Positions 43,276-56,232 of a stretch of DNA of 64,000 bases are shown one piece after another (positions within the stretch are counted from its first letter, which is position 1; each line of letters begins with the position of its first letter). The stretch is taken from assembly GCF_011762225.1 (NCBI RefSeq), contig NZ_JAASQI010000011.1:1-64000 (forward strand), read 5' to 3'. Below the pieces are notes generated by a model. The model was not told the DNA's origin. It saw nothing but the letters and a program-made list of their open reading frames with translations, and did not search any database. The stretch comes from Pseudochelatococcus lubricantis (GTDB lineage Bacteria > Pseudomonadota > Alphaproteobacteria > Rhizobiales > Beijerinckiaceae). The translations under genes were made by a program, and so were the position numbers.

Positions 43276-43306
43276 TTGAGCCGTACCCAAGGTCATACCG
43301 TACAAC
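43276..43306 (+). promoter_or_regulatory. MerR-type promoter with 19 bp spacer
   Basis: TTGAGC (43276-43281) and TACAAC (43301-43306) are 19 bp apart, the over-long spacing typical of promoters activated by MerR-family regulators. The spacer contains a GTAC...GTAC symmetric element. It precedes the MerR gene at 43328, suggesting autoregulation. Confidence 0.45.
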
Positions 43307-43327
43307 GCGAAGAGTGAGGAGGCCACG

Positions 43328-44410
43328 ATGACGAAGCGCAGGGAAGATGTCTTGCTGACAGCCGCGGAATGCGCGGAACGCATGGGGCTGACGGTGCGCG
43401 CCCTTCGCGTCTACGAGCGTCAGGGCCTCGTCGCGCCGCGGAGAACGCAGAAGAACTGGCGGCTCTACGGCCCCGCCGAAATCGCGCGGCTCGCCGAGAT
43501 CGTCGCCCTCAAGCGGCTGGGGCTCAGCCTGTCCGGGATCGCGCGGTTGCTGTCGGGGCAGGGAGCCGACCTCGACGGCCTGCTGGCGATGCAGCAGCAG
43601 ACTCTGCAAGACCTGCGCGAGCGTGCGGAACGCGGGCTTCGCCTCGTCGGCTCCCTGCGGGCGAAGATCGCGGCCGGCGCGCTCCTCTCTACCGATGAAC
43701 TCTTGACACTCGCAAAGGAGACCAACATGACCGACACATCGCAGGACGCCATCGCCTGGCATCGTTACGAACAGGCGAGGCCGCGGACCGAAATCCGGCT
43801 CGATCCCGTGCTCTACGCCGATTACGCCGGCCACTACCTCCTCGCCGACGGCATCGGCCTCGTCGTCACGCGCAAGGAGGACCGCCTGTTCGTCCGCGTG
43901 ACGGGCCAGCCCGAGGTGGAGGCTTTTCCGGAGGCGCAGGATGCGTTCTTTCTCAAGGTGGTGCCGGCCCAGATCGTCTTCACGCGGGGGGCGGGCGGCG
44001 TCGTGTCCGGCCTCGTCCTGCACCAGAACGGCTATGAGCAGCCGGCCGCCCGCGTCGGCGAGGAGATCACCCGCAACATCGAGGAGGCGCTCGCCGCGCG
44101 GGTGAAAAACGGGACGCCGCTGCCGGACGGCGAGGCGCTGCTGCGCAGTGTCATCGCGGAGCACCGGCTCGGCGAGCCGGACTATGACGGCATGACGCCG
44201 CCGCTCGCCGCCCTCGCGCGCGAGCAGGCCGGCGCGATCCGGGACGAGCTTGAGCGGCTGGGGCAGCTGCAGGGCCTCTCTTTCAAGGGCGTCAGCCCGA
44301 TGGGCTGGGACGTCTACGACGTGCGCTTCGAGAACGGCGGGCAGGAGTGGGGCTTCACGCTGGCGGCCGACGGCCGCTTCGCCGGCCTCTACGCCGGCCC
44401 GTCGCTCTGA
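43328..44410 (+). CDS. MerR-family regulator with an extra C-terminal domain
   Basis: The 360-residue protein has a MerR winged helix at residues 10-75 (LTAAECAERMGLTVRALRVY, then LVAPRRTQKNWRLY) and a coiled-coil of about 40 residues. From residue 134 a beta-rich domain begins MTDTSQDAIAWHRYEQ and continues DYAGHYLLADGIGLVVTRKE, as in domains found beside serine hydrolases. An internal AAAGGAG (43714-43720) lies six bases before the in-frame ATG at 43727, exactly at the domain junction. The C-terminal domain could therefore also be made alone. Its ligand is unknown. Confidence 0.85.
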   Translation: MTKRREDVLLTAAECAERMGLTVRALRVYERQGLVAPRRTQKNWRLYGPAEIARLAEIVALKRLGLSLSGIARLLSGQGADLDGLLAMQQQTLQDLRERAERGLRLVGSLRAKIAAGALLSTDELLTLAKETNMTDTSQDAIAWHRYEQARPRTEIRLDPVLYADYAGHYLLADGIGLVVTRKEDRLFVRVTGQPEVEAFPEAQDAFFLKVVPAQIVFTRGAGGVVSGLVLHQNGYEQPAARVGEEITRNIEEALAARVKNGTPLPDGEALLRSVIAEHRLGEPDYDGMTPPLAALAREQAGAIRDELERLGQLQGLSFKGVSPMGWDVYDVRFENGGQEWGFTLAADGRFAGLYAGPSL

Positions 44411-44575
44411 GGCCACCGCGGCCGCCGGATCGGCCCCGCCAAGGCAACCCCCTCGGGCGATTGCGGTTCTTCCACGCGATAGTCCGGCCTTTCGTCCTGC
44501 CGTGGTGGTAATTTTCCGCCGGATGGTTTAGACGGGAGTCGCTCCAGTCACAGGTGGTATTCCGGAAGGCTTTCC

Positions 44576-47392
<2,817 letters not shown>

Positions 47393-47893
47393 ATGGCAGG
47401 CGTGGCGATCTATGCAGGGTCGTTCGATCCGGTGACGAACGGCCACATCGACGTGATGCGCGGCGCTGTGCTGGTTGCCGACAAGGTGGTGATCGCCATC
47501 GGCATCCACCCCGGCAAGACGCCGCTGTTCACCGCGCAGGAGCGCGCCGTCATGCTGCACGAGGAATGCGCGCCGATCGCGGCGGCGGCGGGCGTGGCGT
47601 TCGAGGTGACGACTTTCGACGACCTCGTGGTGTCCGCCGCCCGCCGTCTCGGCGCGTCGCTGCTCATTCGCGGCGTGCGCGACGGCACGGACCTCGACTA
47701 CGAAATGCAGATGGCGGGCATGAACGACGCCATGGCGCCGGATATCCAGACGGTGTTCCTGCCCGCGTCGTCCCGCACCCGCCACATCACGGCGACGCTC
47801 GTGCGCCAGATCGCCAGGATGGGCGGCGACGTGTCGCAGTTCGTGCCCGGGCGCGTCGCGCAGCGGCTGCGGGAACGGATCGCGGCCGGTTGA
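47393..47893 (+). CDS. coaD: Phosphopantetheine adenylyltransferase
   Basis: The 166-residue protein starts [20 protein letters not shown] with the TxGH nucleotidyltransferase motif. It has [19 protein letters not shown] and ends with [20 protein letters not shown], the family ATP-binding loop. It makes dephospho-CoA from 4'-phosphopantetheine and ATP. It begins directly after the gyrA stop and is probably co-transcribed with gyrA. Confidence 0.96.
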   Translation: MAGVAIYAGSFDPVTNGHIDVMRGAVLVADKVVIAIGIHPGKTPLFTAQERAVMLHEECAPIAAAAGVAFEVTTFDDLVVSAARRLGASLLIRGVRDGTDLDYEMQMAGMNDAMAPDIQTVFLPASSRTRHITATLVRQIARMGGDVSQFVPGRVAQRLRERIAAG

Positions 47894-47898
47894 GCCTT

Positions 47899-47925
47899 TC
47901 CGGGGGTTGCCCCGGATCATTTCTC
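47899..47925 (+). terminator. Hairpin after coaD
   Basis: TCCGGGG (47899-47905) and CCCCGGA (47910-47916) form a perfect 7 bp stem with loop GTTG, followed by a T-rich TCATTTCTCT. It is a plausible though not ideal terminator for the gyrA-coaD transcript. Confidence 0.6.
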
Positions 47926-48001
47926 TGTCATCCGGCTGCGTGATAGGTTGCGCGCCGGCACTATCCGGCGTCACGGTGGCGTCGCGGAACAAGGGGGCGA
48001 C

Positions 48002-49072
48002 ATGAGCGAGGGATCGCGCAAGTGGTTGACGGTGGGCATTGTGCTCGTGCTGGCTGCCGCCGCCTATTTTGGCTGGAAGAAGTTGCAGCCGGCCCCGCTG
48101 CCGGACGGCATCGCCAGCGGCAACGGCCGCATCGAAGCCACCGAGATCGACGTCGCCAGCAAGGCGGCGGGCCGGGTGAAGGAAGTTCTCGTGCGCGAGG
48201 GCGACTTCGTCACCGCCGGCCAGATCCTTGCCCGCATGGACACGGACCAGTTGCAGGCCCAGAAGCGTCAGGCCGAGGCGCAGTTGCAGCAGGCGATCAT
48301 CGCCGTCCAGACCGCGAAGAATCAGGTCGCGCAGCGCCGGGCGGAACAGGCGGCGGCGGTTGCTGTCGTCGCGCAGCGCGACGCGGAGCTTGACGCCGCC
48401 AACAAAAAACTTGCCCGCTCCGAGCAACTCATCGTCCGCGACAACATTTCCCAGCAGACGCTGGACGACGACCGCGCACGGGCGCTTGGCGCGAAGGCCG
48501 CGCTGGAGGCGGCGAAGGCGCAGCTTGCCGCTGCCGAGGCTGCCATTCTGGCCGCAGAATCGCAGGTGGTCGGCGCGGAGGCCGCCGTGGATGCCGCACG
48601 GGCGACCATCGAGAAGATCGAGGCTGATATCGCCGACAGCGTGCTGACCTCGCCACGCGACGGGCGAGTGCAGTTTCTGGTCGCCCAGGTCGGCGAGGTG
48701 CTGGCGGCCGGCGGGCGGGTGCTCAATCTTGTCGACCTCAGCGACGTCTATATGACCTTCTTCCTGCCCACCGATCAGGCGGGCCTGCTCGCGCTCGGCG
48801 CGGAGGCGCGCATCGTGCTCGATGCCGCGCCGCAATATGTCCTGCCCGCCAAGATTTCCTTCGTCGCCGACGTCGCTCAGTTCACCCCCAAGACCGTCGA
48901 GACGGCGGTCGAGCGGGAGAAGCTGATGTTCCGCATCCGGGCGCAGATTTCGCCTGACCTGCTGCGCAAGTACATCGAGCAGGTCAAGACGGGCTTGCCG
49001 GGCCTCGCCTACGTCAAGCTGCGGCCGGATGCCCAGTGGCCCGAGGCGTTGCAGAAGACGGTCAGCCCGTGA
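48002..49072 (+). CDS. HlyD-family periplasmic adaptor (YhiI-like)
   Basis: The start at 48002 follows a purine-rich AAGGGGG. The 356-residue protein has one N-terminal membrane anchor ([18 protein letters not shown]). A lipoyl half-motif ([20 protein letters not shown]), a long alpha-helical hairpin (residues about 85-210) and the second lipoyl half ([21 protein letters not shown]) follow. It links the ABC components encoded next, as in the YhiI-RbbA-YhhJ system. The next gene overlaps its stop by one base. Confidence 0.9.
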   Translation: MSEGSRKWLTVGIVLVLAAAAYFGWKKLQPAPLPDGIASGNGRIEATEIDVASKAAGRVKEVLVREGDFVTAGQILARMDTDQLQAQKRQAEAQLQQAIIAVQTAKNQVAQRRAEQAAAVAVVAQRDAELDAANKKLARSEQLIVRDNISQQTLDDDRARALGAKAALEAAKAQLAAAEAAILAAESQVVGAEAAVDAARATIEKIEADIADSVLTSPRDGRVQFLVAQVGEVLAAGGRVLNLVDLSDVYMTFFLPTDQAGLLALGAEARIVLDAAPQYVLPAKISFVADVAQFTPKTVETAVEREKLMFRIRAQISPDLLRKYIEQVKTGLPGLAYVKLRPDAQWPEALQKTVSP

Positions 49073-51888
49073 TGACGCGCGAGAGCCCGGTCCCGGCCGA
49101 GGCGTTCCCCGCCACGCCGCCTGTCGCCTCGCTCGTCAACGTCGGGCTGCGTTACGGCAAGACGCTGGCGCTCGACAACATCACCCTCGATATCCCCGCG
49201 GGCTGCATGGTGGGCCTGATCGGGCCTGACGGCGTCGGCAAGTCCAGCCTGCTGTCGCTTGTGGCGGGCGCGCGCGTGGTGCAGCAGGGGCAGATCGAGG
49301 TGCTTGGCGGCGACATCGCGAGCGCCCGCCACCGCAGCCGGGTTTGTCCGCAAATCGCCTATATGCCGCAGGGCCTTGGCAAAAATCTTTATCCTAATCT
49401 CTCGGTGTTCGAGAACATCGATTTTTTCGGCCGGCTGTTCGGTCACGACCGGCGCGAGCGTGAGGAACGCATCGCGCGGCTGCTCGGCCGCACCGGGCTT
49501 GCGCCCTTTGCGAGCCGTCCCGCCGGCAAGCTGTCGGGCGGTATGAAGCAGAAGCTCGGCCTGTGCTGCGCGCTCATCCACGATCCCGATCTGCTCATTC
49601 TCGACGAGCCCACCACCGGCGTCGATCCGCTGTCGCGCCGCCAGTTCTGGGATCTGATCGACGATATCCGCCGCGAGCGGCCGGGCATGAGCGTCATCGT
49701 CGCCACCGCCTACATGGAGGAGGCCGCGCGCTTCGACTGGCTCGCCGCGATGAATGCCGGCCGCGTCCTCGCTGTCGGCGCGCCCGGCGATCTGCTGCGC
49801 CGCACCGGTGCCGGAACGCTCGACGAAGCCTTCATCGCCCTGCTGCCGGAGGAGAGCCGCGCCACATACCACAAGGTCGAGTTGCGTCCGCGCACGCATC
49901 GCCCCGACGAGACGCTCGCCATCGAGGCCGAGGGGCTGACCATGCGCTTCGGCGATTTCACCGCCGTCGACAACGTCAGCTTCAGCATTCCGCAGGGCGA
50001 GATTTTCGGCTTCCTCGGCTCCAACGGCTGCGGCAAGACGACGACCATGAAAATGCTCACCGGTCTGCTGCCGGCGACCGAGGGTATCGCGAAGCTGTTC
50101 GGACAGCAGGTGGACCCGCACGACATGGCGGTGCGCAAGCGCGTCGGCTACATGTCGCAAGCATTTTCGCTCTACGTCGAACTGACCGTGCGCCAAAACC
50201 TCGATCTGCACGCGCGTCTGTTCCACCTGCCCCTCGCCGCCATTCCCGGCCGCATCCAGGAGATGGCGAGGCGCTTCGATCTGGAGGACGTCATGGACGT
50301 CCTGCCCGATGCGCTGCCGCTCGGTATCCGCCAGCGGCTGTCGTTGGCGGTAGCGCTCATCCATGGTCCGGAAATCCTCATTCTGGACGAGCCGACCTCG
50401 GGCGTCGACCCGGTGGCCCGCGACGCGCTCTGGCAGGAGCTGATCGACCTGTCGCGCAACGACAACGTGACGATTTTCATCTCGACCCATTTCATGAACG
50501 AGGCCGAGCGCTGCGACCGCATCTCCCTCATGCATGCGGGCAAGGTGCTCGTCAGCGACACCCCGGCGGCCATTGTCGAAAAACGCGGCGCGGCGACGCT
50601 GGAGGATGCGTTCATCGCCTATCTGGAGGAGGCGGGAGCGGGGACGGCGGCCGATGCGCCTGTGCCCCCCGTCATGGCTGAAAATATCCCGGAAGCGGAC
50701 CCTCCGTCGGCCCCGGCGGTAACGCAACAGACTGATCCAAAACGGGATTCCGGTGCGAGCCTGTTCGACTTCCGGCGCATGTTCAGCTACGCGCGGCTTG
50801 AGGGGCTGGAGCTTCGCCGTGATCCGATCCGTGCCACGCTCGCCCTGGTCGGCAGTGTGCTGCTGATGTTCATCATCGGCTATGGCATCAGCATGGACGT
50901 CGAGAATCTCACCTTCGCCGTCCTCGATCATGATCAGACGACCATCAGCCGCAGCTACAGCCTTGATATTGCTGGCTCCCGCTATTTCGTCGAGCGGCCG
51001 CCGATCACCGACTACGCCGATCTCGACCGTCGGATGCGGGCGGGGGAGATCGCGCTCGCCATCGAAATTCCGCCCGGTTTCGGCCGCGACGTCCTGCGTG
51101 GCAGGCAGGTTTCGATCGGCGTCTGGTACGACGGCGCCATGCCCCAGCGGGCCGAGACGGTCCGGGGGTACATCCAGGGTATGCACCAGCGCTGGCTGCA
51201 GGAGAGGGCGAGCCGTGCGGCGGGTGCGCAGACGTCCGCCGCGTTATTCAACATCGAGATACGCTACCGCTACAACCCTGATGTAGAAAGCCTTCCGGCG
51301 ATCGTGCCGGCCGTCATCCCGCTTCTGCTGCTCATGATACCGGCGATGCTGACCGCCCTCAGCGTTGTGCGCGAGAAGGAACTCGGCTCCATCGTCAACC
51401 TTTACGTGACGCCGACAACCCGGCTCGAATTCCTGCTCGGCAAGCAACTCCCTTACGTGCTGCTGGCGATGTTCAACTTTATCCTTCTGGTATCGCTGGC
51501 AATTTTCTTCTTCGGCGTTCCCCTGAAGGGTTCGTTCGCGGCGCTGACGCTGGGCGCCTTTCTCTACGTCATCACCGCAACCGGCATGGGCCTGCTGATC
51601 TCGACTTTCATGAACAGCCAGATCGCCGCCATCTTCGGCACGTCAATCCTGACGCTCGTGCCGGCCGTGCAGTTCTCGGGCCTGACGGAACCCGTATCGT
51701 CGCTCGAAGGGGGAGGCGCTTTCATCGGGCATATCTATCCCACAACCCATTTCATCACCATCGCGCGCGGCACCTTCTCGAAGGCGCTCGGCTTCGCCGA
51801 TCTCTCGCATGCCTTCTGGCCGCTGCTGATCGCAATCCCTGTCCTCCTCGGCCTTGGCGCCGTTCTGTTGAAGAAGCAGGCGAGTTGA
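49072..51888 (+). CDS. RbbA-like ABC protein with two ATPases and permease
   Basis: The 938-residue protein has two ABC ATPase domains and a C-terminal ABC-2 permease. ATPase 1 has Walker [11 protein letters not shown] (51-60) and signature [13 protein letters not shown]. ATPase 2 has Walker [11 protein letters not shown] and an atypical signature [11 protein letters not shown], as in RbbA. The last 370 residues contain about six membrane segments. In E. coli RbbA is linked to ribosomes, but its transporter architecture points to export. It is coupled to the YhhJ-like gene by a 4 bp overlap. Confidence 0.9.
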   Translation: MTRESPVPAEAFPATPPVASLVNVGLRYGKTLALDNITLDIPAGCMVGLIGPDGVGKSSLLSLVAGARVVQQGQIEVLGGDIASARHRSRVCPQIAYMPQGLGKNLYPNLSVFENIDFFGRLFGHDRREREERIARLLGRTGLAPFASRPAGKLSGGMKQKLGLCCALIHDPDLLILDEPTTGVDPLSRRQFWDLIDDIRRERPGMSVIVATAYMEEAARFDWLAAMNAGRVLAVGAPGDLLRRTGAGTLDEAFIALLPEESRATYHKVELRPRTHRPDETLAIEAEGLTMRFGDFTAVDNVSFSIPQGEIFGFLGSNGCGKTTTMKMLTGLLPATEGIAKLFGQQVDPHDMAVRKRVGYMSQAFSLYVELTVRQNLDLHARLFHLPLAAIPGRIQEMARRFDLEDVMDVLPDALPLGIRQRLSLAVALIHGPEILILDEPTSGVDPVARDALWQELIDLSRNDNVTIFISTHFMNEAERCDRISLMHAGKVLVSDTPAAIVEKRGAATLEDAFIAYLEEAGAGTAADAPVPPVMAENIPEADPPSAPAVTQQTDPKRDSGASLFDFRRMFSYARLEGLELRRDPIRATLALVGSVLLMFIIGYGISMDVENLTFAVLDHDQTTISRSYSLDIAGSRYFVERPPITDYADLDRRMRAGEIALAIEIPPGFGRDVLRGRQVSIGVWYDGAMPQRAETVRGYIQGMHQRWLQERASRAAGAQTSAALFNIEIRYRYNPDVESLPAIVPAVIPLLLLMIPAMLTALSVVREKELGSIVNLYVTPTTRLEFLLGKQLPYVLLAMFNFILLVSLAIFFFGVPLKGSFAALTLGAFLYVITATGMGLLISTFMNSQIAAIFGTSILTLVPAVQFSGLTEPVSSLEGGGAFIGHIYPTTHFITIARGTFSKALGFADLSHAFWPLLIAIPVLLGLGAVLLKKQAS

Positions 51889-53000
51889 TGAGTTTATCCA
51901 ACATCATCCAGCTCGGAATCAAGGAATTGCGCGGCCTTGCGCGCGACCCGGTGCTGCTGGTACTGATCGTCTATTCCTTCACGCTATCGGTCTACACGGC
52001 CGCCACCGCAATGCCGGAGACGCTGAACAGGGCGCCGATCGCCATCGTCGACGAGGACCGCTCGCCGCTCTCGACACGAATCGTCAGCGCCTTTTATCCG
52101 CCATTGTTCACCCCGCCGGAGCTGATTACGCGGTCGGAGATGGACCGGCGCATGGACGCCGGCAGCGACACTTTCGCCCTCAATATCCCGCCTGACTTTC
52201 AACGCGATCTGCTGGCCGGACGCCAGCCCGTCATCCAGTTGAACGTCGACGCGACCCGTATGTCGCAAGCCTTTTCGGGCAGCGGCTACGTGCAGACCAT
52301 CGTCACGGCGGAGGTCAACGAGTTCGCCGCCCGTTACCGCGCCACGGGCGAGCAGCCGGTCGATCTCGCCATGCGCGCGCGGTTCAATCCGGAACTGAAC
52401 AAGATCTGGTTCGGATCTGTGGTGCAAATCATCAACAACGTAACCATGCTTTCCATCGTTCTCACCGGCACGGCGCTTATCCGTGAGCGGGAGCACGGCA
52501 CAGTGGAGCATCTGCTGGTGATGCCGATCACGCCGTTCGAGATCATGGTCGGCAAAGTGTGGTCCATGGCGCTGGTGGTGCTCGTCGCGGCGGCGGCCTC
52601 GCTGGCGCTGGTCGTGCAGGGCTTTCTGGCTGTGCCGATCGAGGGATCGGTGCCGCTGTTTCTCGCAGGAGCGGCGCTGCATCTCTTCGCTACCACGTCG
52701 CTCGGCATCTTCCTCGCGACGTTAGCGGGCTCCATGCCCCAGTTCGGGCTGCTGCTGATCCTGACACTGCTGCCGCTCAACATTCTCTCTGGAGGCACAA
52801 CGCCGCGCGAGAGTATGCCGGAGGAAGTGCAGTTCATCATGCAGGCCGCGCCGACGACCCATTTCGTTTCGCTGGCGCAAGCCATTCTGTACCGCGGCGC
52901 GACGTTAGATATCGTATGGCCGCAGTTTATGGCGCTGATACTGATCGGTTTGGTGCTGTTCAGCTTCTCGCTCGGCCGCTTCCGGAAGTCGCTGAAGTAA
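51885..53000 (+). CDS. ABC-2-type permease (YhhJ-like)
   Basis: The 371-residue protein has an N-terminal membrane helix ([19 protein letters not shown]), a large extracytoplasmic domain of about 140 residues, then five membrane segments with the ABC-2 motif [20 protein letters not shown]. It forms the heterodimeric channel with the permease part of the RbbA-like protein. It starts at ATG 51885 and ends 51 bp before the convergent carbonic anhydrase gene. Confidence 0.92.
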   Translation: MMSLSNIIQLGIKELRGLARDPVLLVLIVYSFTLSVYTAATAMPETLNRAPIAIVDEDRSPLSTRIVSAFYPPLFTPPELITRSEMDRRMDAGSDTFALNIPPDFQRDLLAGRQPVIQLNVDATRMSQAFSGSGYVQTIVTAEVNEFAARYRATGEQPVDLAMRARFNPELNKIWFGSVVQIINNVTMLSIVLTGTALIREREHGTVEHLLVMPITPFEIMVGKVWSMALVVLVAAAASLALVVQGFLAVPIEGSVPLFLAGAALHLFATTSLGIFLATLAGSMPQFGLLLILTLLPLNILSGGTTPRESMPEEVQFIMQAAPTTHFVSLAQAILYRGATLDIVWPQFMALILIGLVLFSFSLGRFRKSLK

Positions 53001-53007
53001 CCGCGGC

Positions 53008-53048
53008 CCGGAGGCCGGCCGACACCCGGTTATATCATCGGCCTCCGG
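53008..53048. terminator. Bidirectional terminator-like hairpin
   Basis: CCGGAGGCCG (53008-53017) pairs perfectly with CGGCCTCCGG (53039-53048). It fills the gap between two convergent genes ending at 53000 and 53051. The 21-base loop is long, so efficiency is uncertain. Confidence 0.55.
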
Positions 53049-53050
53049 TG

Positions 53051-53578
53051 CTATACCCGCACGAGGCTCGCGGAGAAGCGCTTCCAGTTTTCGATATAGT
53101 GACGTGCGGAGGCGTGCAGCCCCTCTATAGCCGCCTCATCGAGGCCCCTGACGGCACGGGCCGGCGCGCCGACGATGAGTGAACCGGGCGGGAACTCCCT
53201 GCCTTCCGTAATGAGCGCGTTGGCGCCGATCAGCGAATTATCACCGATCCGCGCGCCGTTCAGCACCGTCGCCCCCATCCCGATCAGGCAATTGTTGCCG
53301 ATCGTGCAGCCGTGAACGATGGCGCTGTGGCCGATCGTGCAGCCGTCGCCAATCGTGAGCGGACTGCCGTGGTCCGAATGCAGAACGGCATTATCCTGAA
53401 TATTCGTGCCGGTCCCGATGGTCATGGGTTCGTTGTCACCACGCAAGACTGCTCCGAACCAGATGCCGACATCCAAGCCGAGCGTCACGTTTCCGATGAC
53501 GGAAGCGGTCGGCGCGATCCAGAAATGACCCTCTTTCGGCAACGTCGGCGTTGCGTCTCCCAAACTGTAGGCCGGCAT
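53051..53578 (-). CDS. Gamma-carbonic anhydrase family protein
   Basis: The start at 53578 gives 175 residues beginning MPAYSLGDATPTLP. The protein is a left-handed beta helix of hexapeptide repeats with the metal ligands in VLHSDHG, GHSAIVHGC and neighbours (His residues). A C-terminal helix follows (EAAIEGLHASARHYIENWKR). It resembles YrdA/CamH-type proteins, of which only some have carbonic anhydrase activity. It is a single gene. Confidence 0.9.
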   Translation of the reverse strand: MPAYSLGDATPTLPKEGHFWIAPTASVIGNVTLGLDVGIWFGAVLRGDNEPMTIGTGTNIQDNAVLHSDHGSPLTIGDGCTIGHSAIVHGCTIGNNCLIGMGATVLNGARIGDNSLIGANALITEGREFPPGSLIVGAPARAVRGLDEAAIEGLHASARHYIENWKRFSASLVRV

Positions 53579-53735
53579 TTTCTTCTCCCCCGAGCGGGGA
53601 GCCTGCCCACTGCCCACGCCCCCCGATCCTGCGAAGTTGCGCATATTTCCGCCGGTCACGCAAGGGTTTCAGCGCAATCGTGACGGGACGGAAGACCGTT
53701 GCAGGGTACGAAAAAGGCCGCAGGAAAGGAGAAGC

Positions 53736-54041
53736 TCAGACCGTTGGCAGAACGAGGAGCACGATGCGTCCGCATACGATACTCCAGACAACGGCGGTTA
53801 TACAGACGAGTATCAGTGAACTGGGCCGCACCTGCAGGTTGTGAAAAGCCCGATATGCATTGCGTATCAGGATATAGGGAGCGGAAAATACCAGAAGCGG
53901 AAAATAGAAGGCCAGTAGCATTCCCCGGGCAAACATGAGCCCGAAGTTGGCCGGCCGACCTGTCATATATTCAAAACAACTGCAAATCAGTCCGGAAAAC
54001 GAAAGGCCTAGAGCGAAAGCTTGAAAGATAATTTCTGACAT
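53736..54041 (-). CDS. Small membrane protein (DUF6949-like)
   Basis: The 101-residue protein from ATG 54041 has three hydrophobic segments: one near the start with CSCFEYMTGRPANFGLMFA, one with FPLLVFSAPYILIRNAYRA, and one at the end. A GTG nine bases upstream is an alternative start. The TGRP motif followed by a membrane helix and RNA-R resembles DUF6949 proteins of Rhizobiales. Function is unknown. Confidence 0.6.
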   Translation of the reverse strand: MSEIIFQAFALGLSFSGLICSCFEYMTGRPANFGLMFARGMLLAFYFPLLVFSAPYILIRNAYRAFHNLQVRPSSLILVCITAVVWSIVCGRIVLLVLPTV

Positions 54042-54156
54042 ATGTGCCACCCAGCTTGAATAAGGGCGGATTAATAACGTCAGCCAATAACTACATCAAC
54101 AGCTACAGAGAGCGGGAGAACATTGCATTTAAAGCGTGATCAAAAAACATCACCAC

Positions 54157-54208
54157 CATAGGGTGTTTGGGAGAGTGAAAGATTCTTTACTCTTTTTGTC
54201 ACCCTATG
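54157..54208 (-). terminator. Nested hairpin, probable terminator of the DUF3126 gene
   Basis: CATAGGGTG (54157-54165) pairs with CACCCTATG (54200-54208). The interior holds a second near-perfect stem of about 10 bp (AGAGTGAAAGA with TCTTTACTCT). Read leftward the structure is followed by a T6 run. It lies 40 bp after the DUF3126 stop. Confidence 0.55.
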
Positions 54209-54247
54209 ATAACAAGTGAACATCGACAGGTTCAATATACGTGGTTT

Positions 54248-54466
54248 CTATTCCTCGTCGTCCAGATCTGTGTCGAGGATAGCCATCTGAAAACTATACG
54301 ACTTGTCACCGTCCTCGTCGTCGACAAACAGAACGCCAATAAACTCTTCACCGATATAGACTTCAGCGGAATCCTTCTTTCTCGGCCGGGCAACGACACG
54401 TATGGAGTGGTTCGAGAAGGTCCGGCGCAGGAACTGCTCTACTTTCTGAATTTCTTGCTTGTCCAT
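54248..54466 (-). CDS. DUF3126-family protein
   Basis: The start at 54466 gives the compact 72-residue form MDKQEIQKVEQFLRRTF, ending in an acidic DTDLDDEE. It has EVYIGEEFIGVLFVDDEDG, the family core. DUF3126 genes next to cysE are common in alphaproteobacteria. Its function is unknown. Longer upstream frames lack family similarity. Confidence 0.85.
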   Translation of the reverse strand: MDKQEIQKVEQFLRRTFSNHSIRVVARPRKKDSAEVYIGEEFIGVLFVDDEDGDKSYSFQMAILDTDLDDEE

Positions 54467-54796
54467 GATTGGCTGGTCTCTTGTGTATGATGTCTGGTTG
54501 ATGCCTGAAGGTCCTCCGCCAGGCGATCGCCCCCATGACGGGCGTCGCCGGGTGGAAAATCCCGCGTTTGATAGATCGGGCAGGCTCGCGCCGCAACCCT
54601 GAGGAAAAGTCAATTCACGATGGCGCTGGGTTTGATCCTCGAAAAGCGGCCCGGCCTGCGCTCTGCTGGCCTTCCGGCAGGGAGACGAACAAGCGGCAGG
54701 CGACGGAAATCGGACGGGCGCCGCCTTGCCGTTCCATCCATTTGTTCAGGAGGTCGATGTCTCCGGGAAACGGCATTCGCCTCCGGCTCGACGTTT
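54467..54796. other. Intergenic region between DUF3126 and cysE
   Basis: This 330 bp stretch has no protein that I recognise on either strand and no clear repeat. It probably holds the cysE transcript end and a promoter for the DUF3126 gene. Confidence 0.45.
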
Positions 54797-55633
54797 TCAG
54801 TCGTCCGGCAGATCCCTCAGAATCTGGTCCATGCTGCGTGCCGGTTCCGGGCAGCGTGCCGTTTCGATGACCTTCGCCGGAACGCCCGCAACCGTGGCGT
54901 TGGCGGGCACCGGATGAAGAACGACGGACCCAGCGGCGATTCGTGCGCCCGGGCCGATCTCGATATTGCCGAGAATCTTGGCCCCGGCGCCGATCAGGAC
55001 GCCGTCGCGGACCTTCGGATGGCGGTCGCCGCTTTCCTTGCCCGTTCCGCCAAGCGTTACTTCCTGCAGGATGGACACGTTGTCGCCGATCGCCGCCGTC
55101 GCGCCGACGACGAAGCCGGTGGCGTGATCAAGGAAGATGCCGCGGCCAAAGCGTGCGGCGGGGTTGATATCCGTCTGGAACACCTCCGAGGAACGGCTCT
55201 GCAGATGCAGGGCAAAGTCCGTCCGGCCCTTCTGCCAGAGCCAGTGGGCGAGGCGATGGGTGACGAGCGCGTGGAAGCCCTTGAAATACAGGACGGGCTC
55301 GATGACCCGCGTGCAGACGGGATCGCGGTCCAGCACGGCGAGGACGTCGGCGCGGATTGTCGTGCTGAGATCCGGATCATCCGCCACGGCGGCCAGAAAA
55401 CCCTGGGTGATCAGCTCTCCCGGCAGGGTGGGGTGGTTGAGGCGCTGGCCAATCTTGAACGCCAACACGGATTCGAAGGAGGCATGGTTGAGGATGGAGC
55501 CTGCGATGACGCCGCCCAGATACGGCTCCCGCCGGACAACGGCCTCCGCCTCCCGGCGCAGCCGCAGCCACACGGGATCGGCGATGGTCAGCGCGATGCC
55601 GGCGGCGGTTGAAATCTGTTCCGAATGCGTCAT
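54797..55633 (-). CDS. cysE: Serine O-acetyltransferase
   Basis: The 278-residue enzyme has the CysE N-terminal helical domain (FESVLAFKIGQRLNHP; RDPVCTRVIEPVLYFKGFHA, HRLAHWLWQKGR). The hexapeptide acyltransferase domain follows with the catalytic His/Asp pair in FGRGIFLDHATGFVVG and ends HPVPANATVAGVPAKVI. It makes O-acetylserine for cysteine synthesis. A cysteine synthase is not adjacent in this window. Confidence 0.95.
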   Translation of the reverse strand: MTHSEQISTAAGIALTIADPVWLRLRREAEAVVRREPYLGGVIAGSILNHASFESVLAFKIGQRLNHPTLPGELITQGFLAAVADDPDLSTTIRADVLAVLDRDPVCTRVIEPVLYFKGFHALVTHRLAHWLWQKGRTDFALHLQSRSSEVFQTDINPAARFGRGIFLDHATGFVVGATAAIGDNVSILQEVTLGGTGKESGDRHPKVRDGVLIGAGAKILGNIEIGPGARIAAGSVVLHPVPANATVAGVPAKVIETARCPEPARSMDQILRDLPDD

Positions 55634-56017
55634 GGGAATTTCCGAAAGTCCTGTAGCGGGTCAAAATCACGGATAAGCGTCAGCAAAAGCGCTGACAACA
55701 ACAGCGTTGATCCTGCTTGCACACAGTTCTCATCATCTCCCCCGACGCACTCGCGCCCAGCCGCCATCTCCGGCGCACCATCATATCCCTCAGGTCCCTT
55801 TCGACAAGCAATGCGATGCCTTGTGGACATCACACGCCGCGCATCGGCGGCTCACCCGTGCTCCCGTGGAGAACCGCCGCGACAGTCTGGAATCTCTTTT
55901 AGAGAAAAAAGAACGTGAACGCCACCACACCGGCGGCGAAACAGCGCGGATGGTGCATTTTGACTTTCCCGATCCGGCGCGGCGAACAAGGTACGGCCGC
56001 ATTCTGTCCGTGGCCGC
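55634..56017. other. Non-coding region upstream of cysE
   Basis: About 380 bp without a recognisable gene. A weak hairpin with TTTTAGAGAAAAAAG is seen near 55898-55915. The region carries the cysE promoter. Confidence 0.45.
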
Positions 56018-56232
56018 TATAGCATTTCGACATTTCATTGAAACGCCGAAATGCTATAAGTTTTTGATATTACGCGCTTTCTTCACGCAAACCGGTATCC
56101 ACTTTGCTTGAAAACGCTTTAACAGTGTCCAGACCAATTCTACGTTTCATTGAAACGCAAAATGATCTATCTCTTTGTTTTTACGCAGTTTCGAACGCAG
56201 AAGCGGGGCCCGCTTTTGCTGAGATTGCTTTA
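56018..56232. repeat. Tandem diverged palindromic repeats
   Basis: The first unit has 12 bp arms TATAGCATTTCG (56018-56029) and CGAAATGCTATA (56047-56058) and ends near 56121 in AAAACGCTTTA. A second unit, starting near 56137 with GTTTCATTGAAACGC and ending 56232 in GATTGCTTTA, follows the same order but is diverged. Both are of the RIME-like type common in Rhizobiales. The stop codon of the NicO gene (56230-56232) lies in the last bases of the second unit. Confidence 0.7.

Noticed and set aside
49009-51186. A 725-codon frame antisense to the RbbA-like gene
   Set aside because: Shadow frame of a strongly supported ABC gene, no domain resemblance.
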